A DNA stretch of 5,809 nt, from NCBI GenBank assembly GCA_900763245.1, contig CAAFJQ010000022.1:1-5809 (forward strand). The letters run 5' to 3'. Source of the DNA: Bacilli bacterium. Lineage in GTDB: Bacteria; Bacillota_I; Bacilli_A; RFN20; CAG-288. A program made the translations under genes and the position numbers. A model generated the notes under the pieces. The model was given only the letters and a program-made list of their open reading frames with translations. It was not told the DNA's origin and ran no database searches. This document shows, one piece after another, positions 5,751-5,809 of the stretch; position 1 is the first letter of the stretch, and each line of letters opens with the position of its first letter.

Positions 5751-5809
5751 ATGACTATGAGGGCCGTTGATGAATGTCCGTTTTGCCACTCACACAACAT
5801 AAAGAAGAA
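5751..5809 (+). CDS. Partial gene with an N-terminal CPFC zinc-ribbon half-site, possibly a transposase
   Basis: The frame runs off the window edge. From ATG 5751 it reads MTMRAVDECPFCHSHNIKK. CPFCHSHNIKK is the usual first half of a C4 zinc ribbon (CPxC-x-SxxIxK), common at the N-terminus of IS1595-, ISL3- or IS1-like transposases and in other zinc-ribbon proteins. The second CxxC pair would lie outside the window. The ATG at 5751 has no Shine-Dalgarno. A better start, ATG 5728, sits 7 nt after AAAGGA but is out of frame. Its reading frame ends at TGA 5752-5754, overlapping ATG 5751 as ATGA. A one-base gain or a -1 slip in the T-run 5733-5738 would join the two. The frame is open back to a TAG at 5667. 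The gene is probably real but its family is uncertain, and no terminal inverted repeat of an element was identified. Confidence 0.5.
   Translation, partial: MTMRAVDECPFCHSHNIKK

Overview
The window looks like chromosome from an anaerobic, moderate-to-low-GC bacterium, probably Bacillota. The clues are strong Shine-Dalgarno sites, tight head-to-tail genes, intrinsic terminators with T-runs, and an iron-sulfur/flavin-rich protein content typical of fermentative gut or oral anaerobes. An Erysipelotrichia-like source is my guess from overall flavour, not something the sequence proves.

Layout, right to left, because the four complete genes are all on the minus strand. (1) 4102-5484 encodes a stand-alone FAD protein that strongly resembles the polyenoic (linoleic) fatty acid isomerase of Cutibacterium/Propionibacterium acnes. 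It ends in a perfect 13-bp terminator (4042-4079). (2) A new promoter (TATAAT at 4010-4015) starts a three-gene operon: hypB (3308-3979), a 965-residue iron-sulfur flavoprotein (409-3306) and hypA (69-416). The first two genes are 1 nt apart and the last two overlap by 8 nt. A 9-bp terminator at 31-59 closes the unit. (3) At the right edge, on the plus strand, lies the first part of another gene (from 5751, or from 5728 if a T-run frameshift is allowed). It carries a CPFC half zinc ribbon, as in many transposase N-termini, and is preceded by a structured leader with an apparent terminator/anti-terminator pair.

How they may work together: HypB (GTPase) and HypA (nickel carrier) load nickel into an enzyme, classically [NiFe]-hydrogenase. 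The flavoprotein between them has a GltD/NfnB-type core (two FeS sites, FAD, NAD(P)H site) with FeS modules added at both ends, so it looks like an electron-transfer hub between pyridine nucleotide and ferredoxin-like carriers. Its place inside the nickel operon suggests it serves the same nickel enzyme, as redox partner or source of reductant. That is inference: no hydrogenase structural gene and no hypCDEF lies in the window. The fatty acid isomerase homologue is a separate transcription unit and needs no functional link to the operon. No tRNA, rRNA, CRISPR array or complete mobile element was seen. Bases 1-30 are AT-rich with no gene. The only long gene-free stretch, 5485-5750, holds the divergent promoters and the leader described below.
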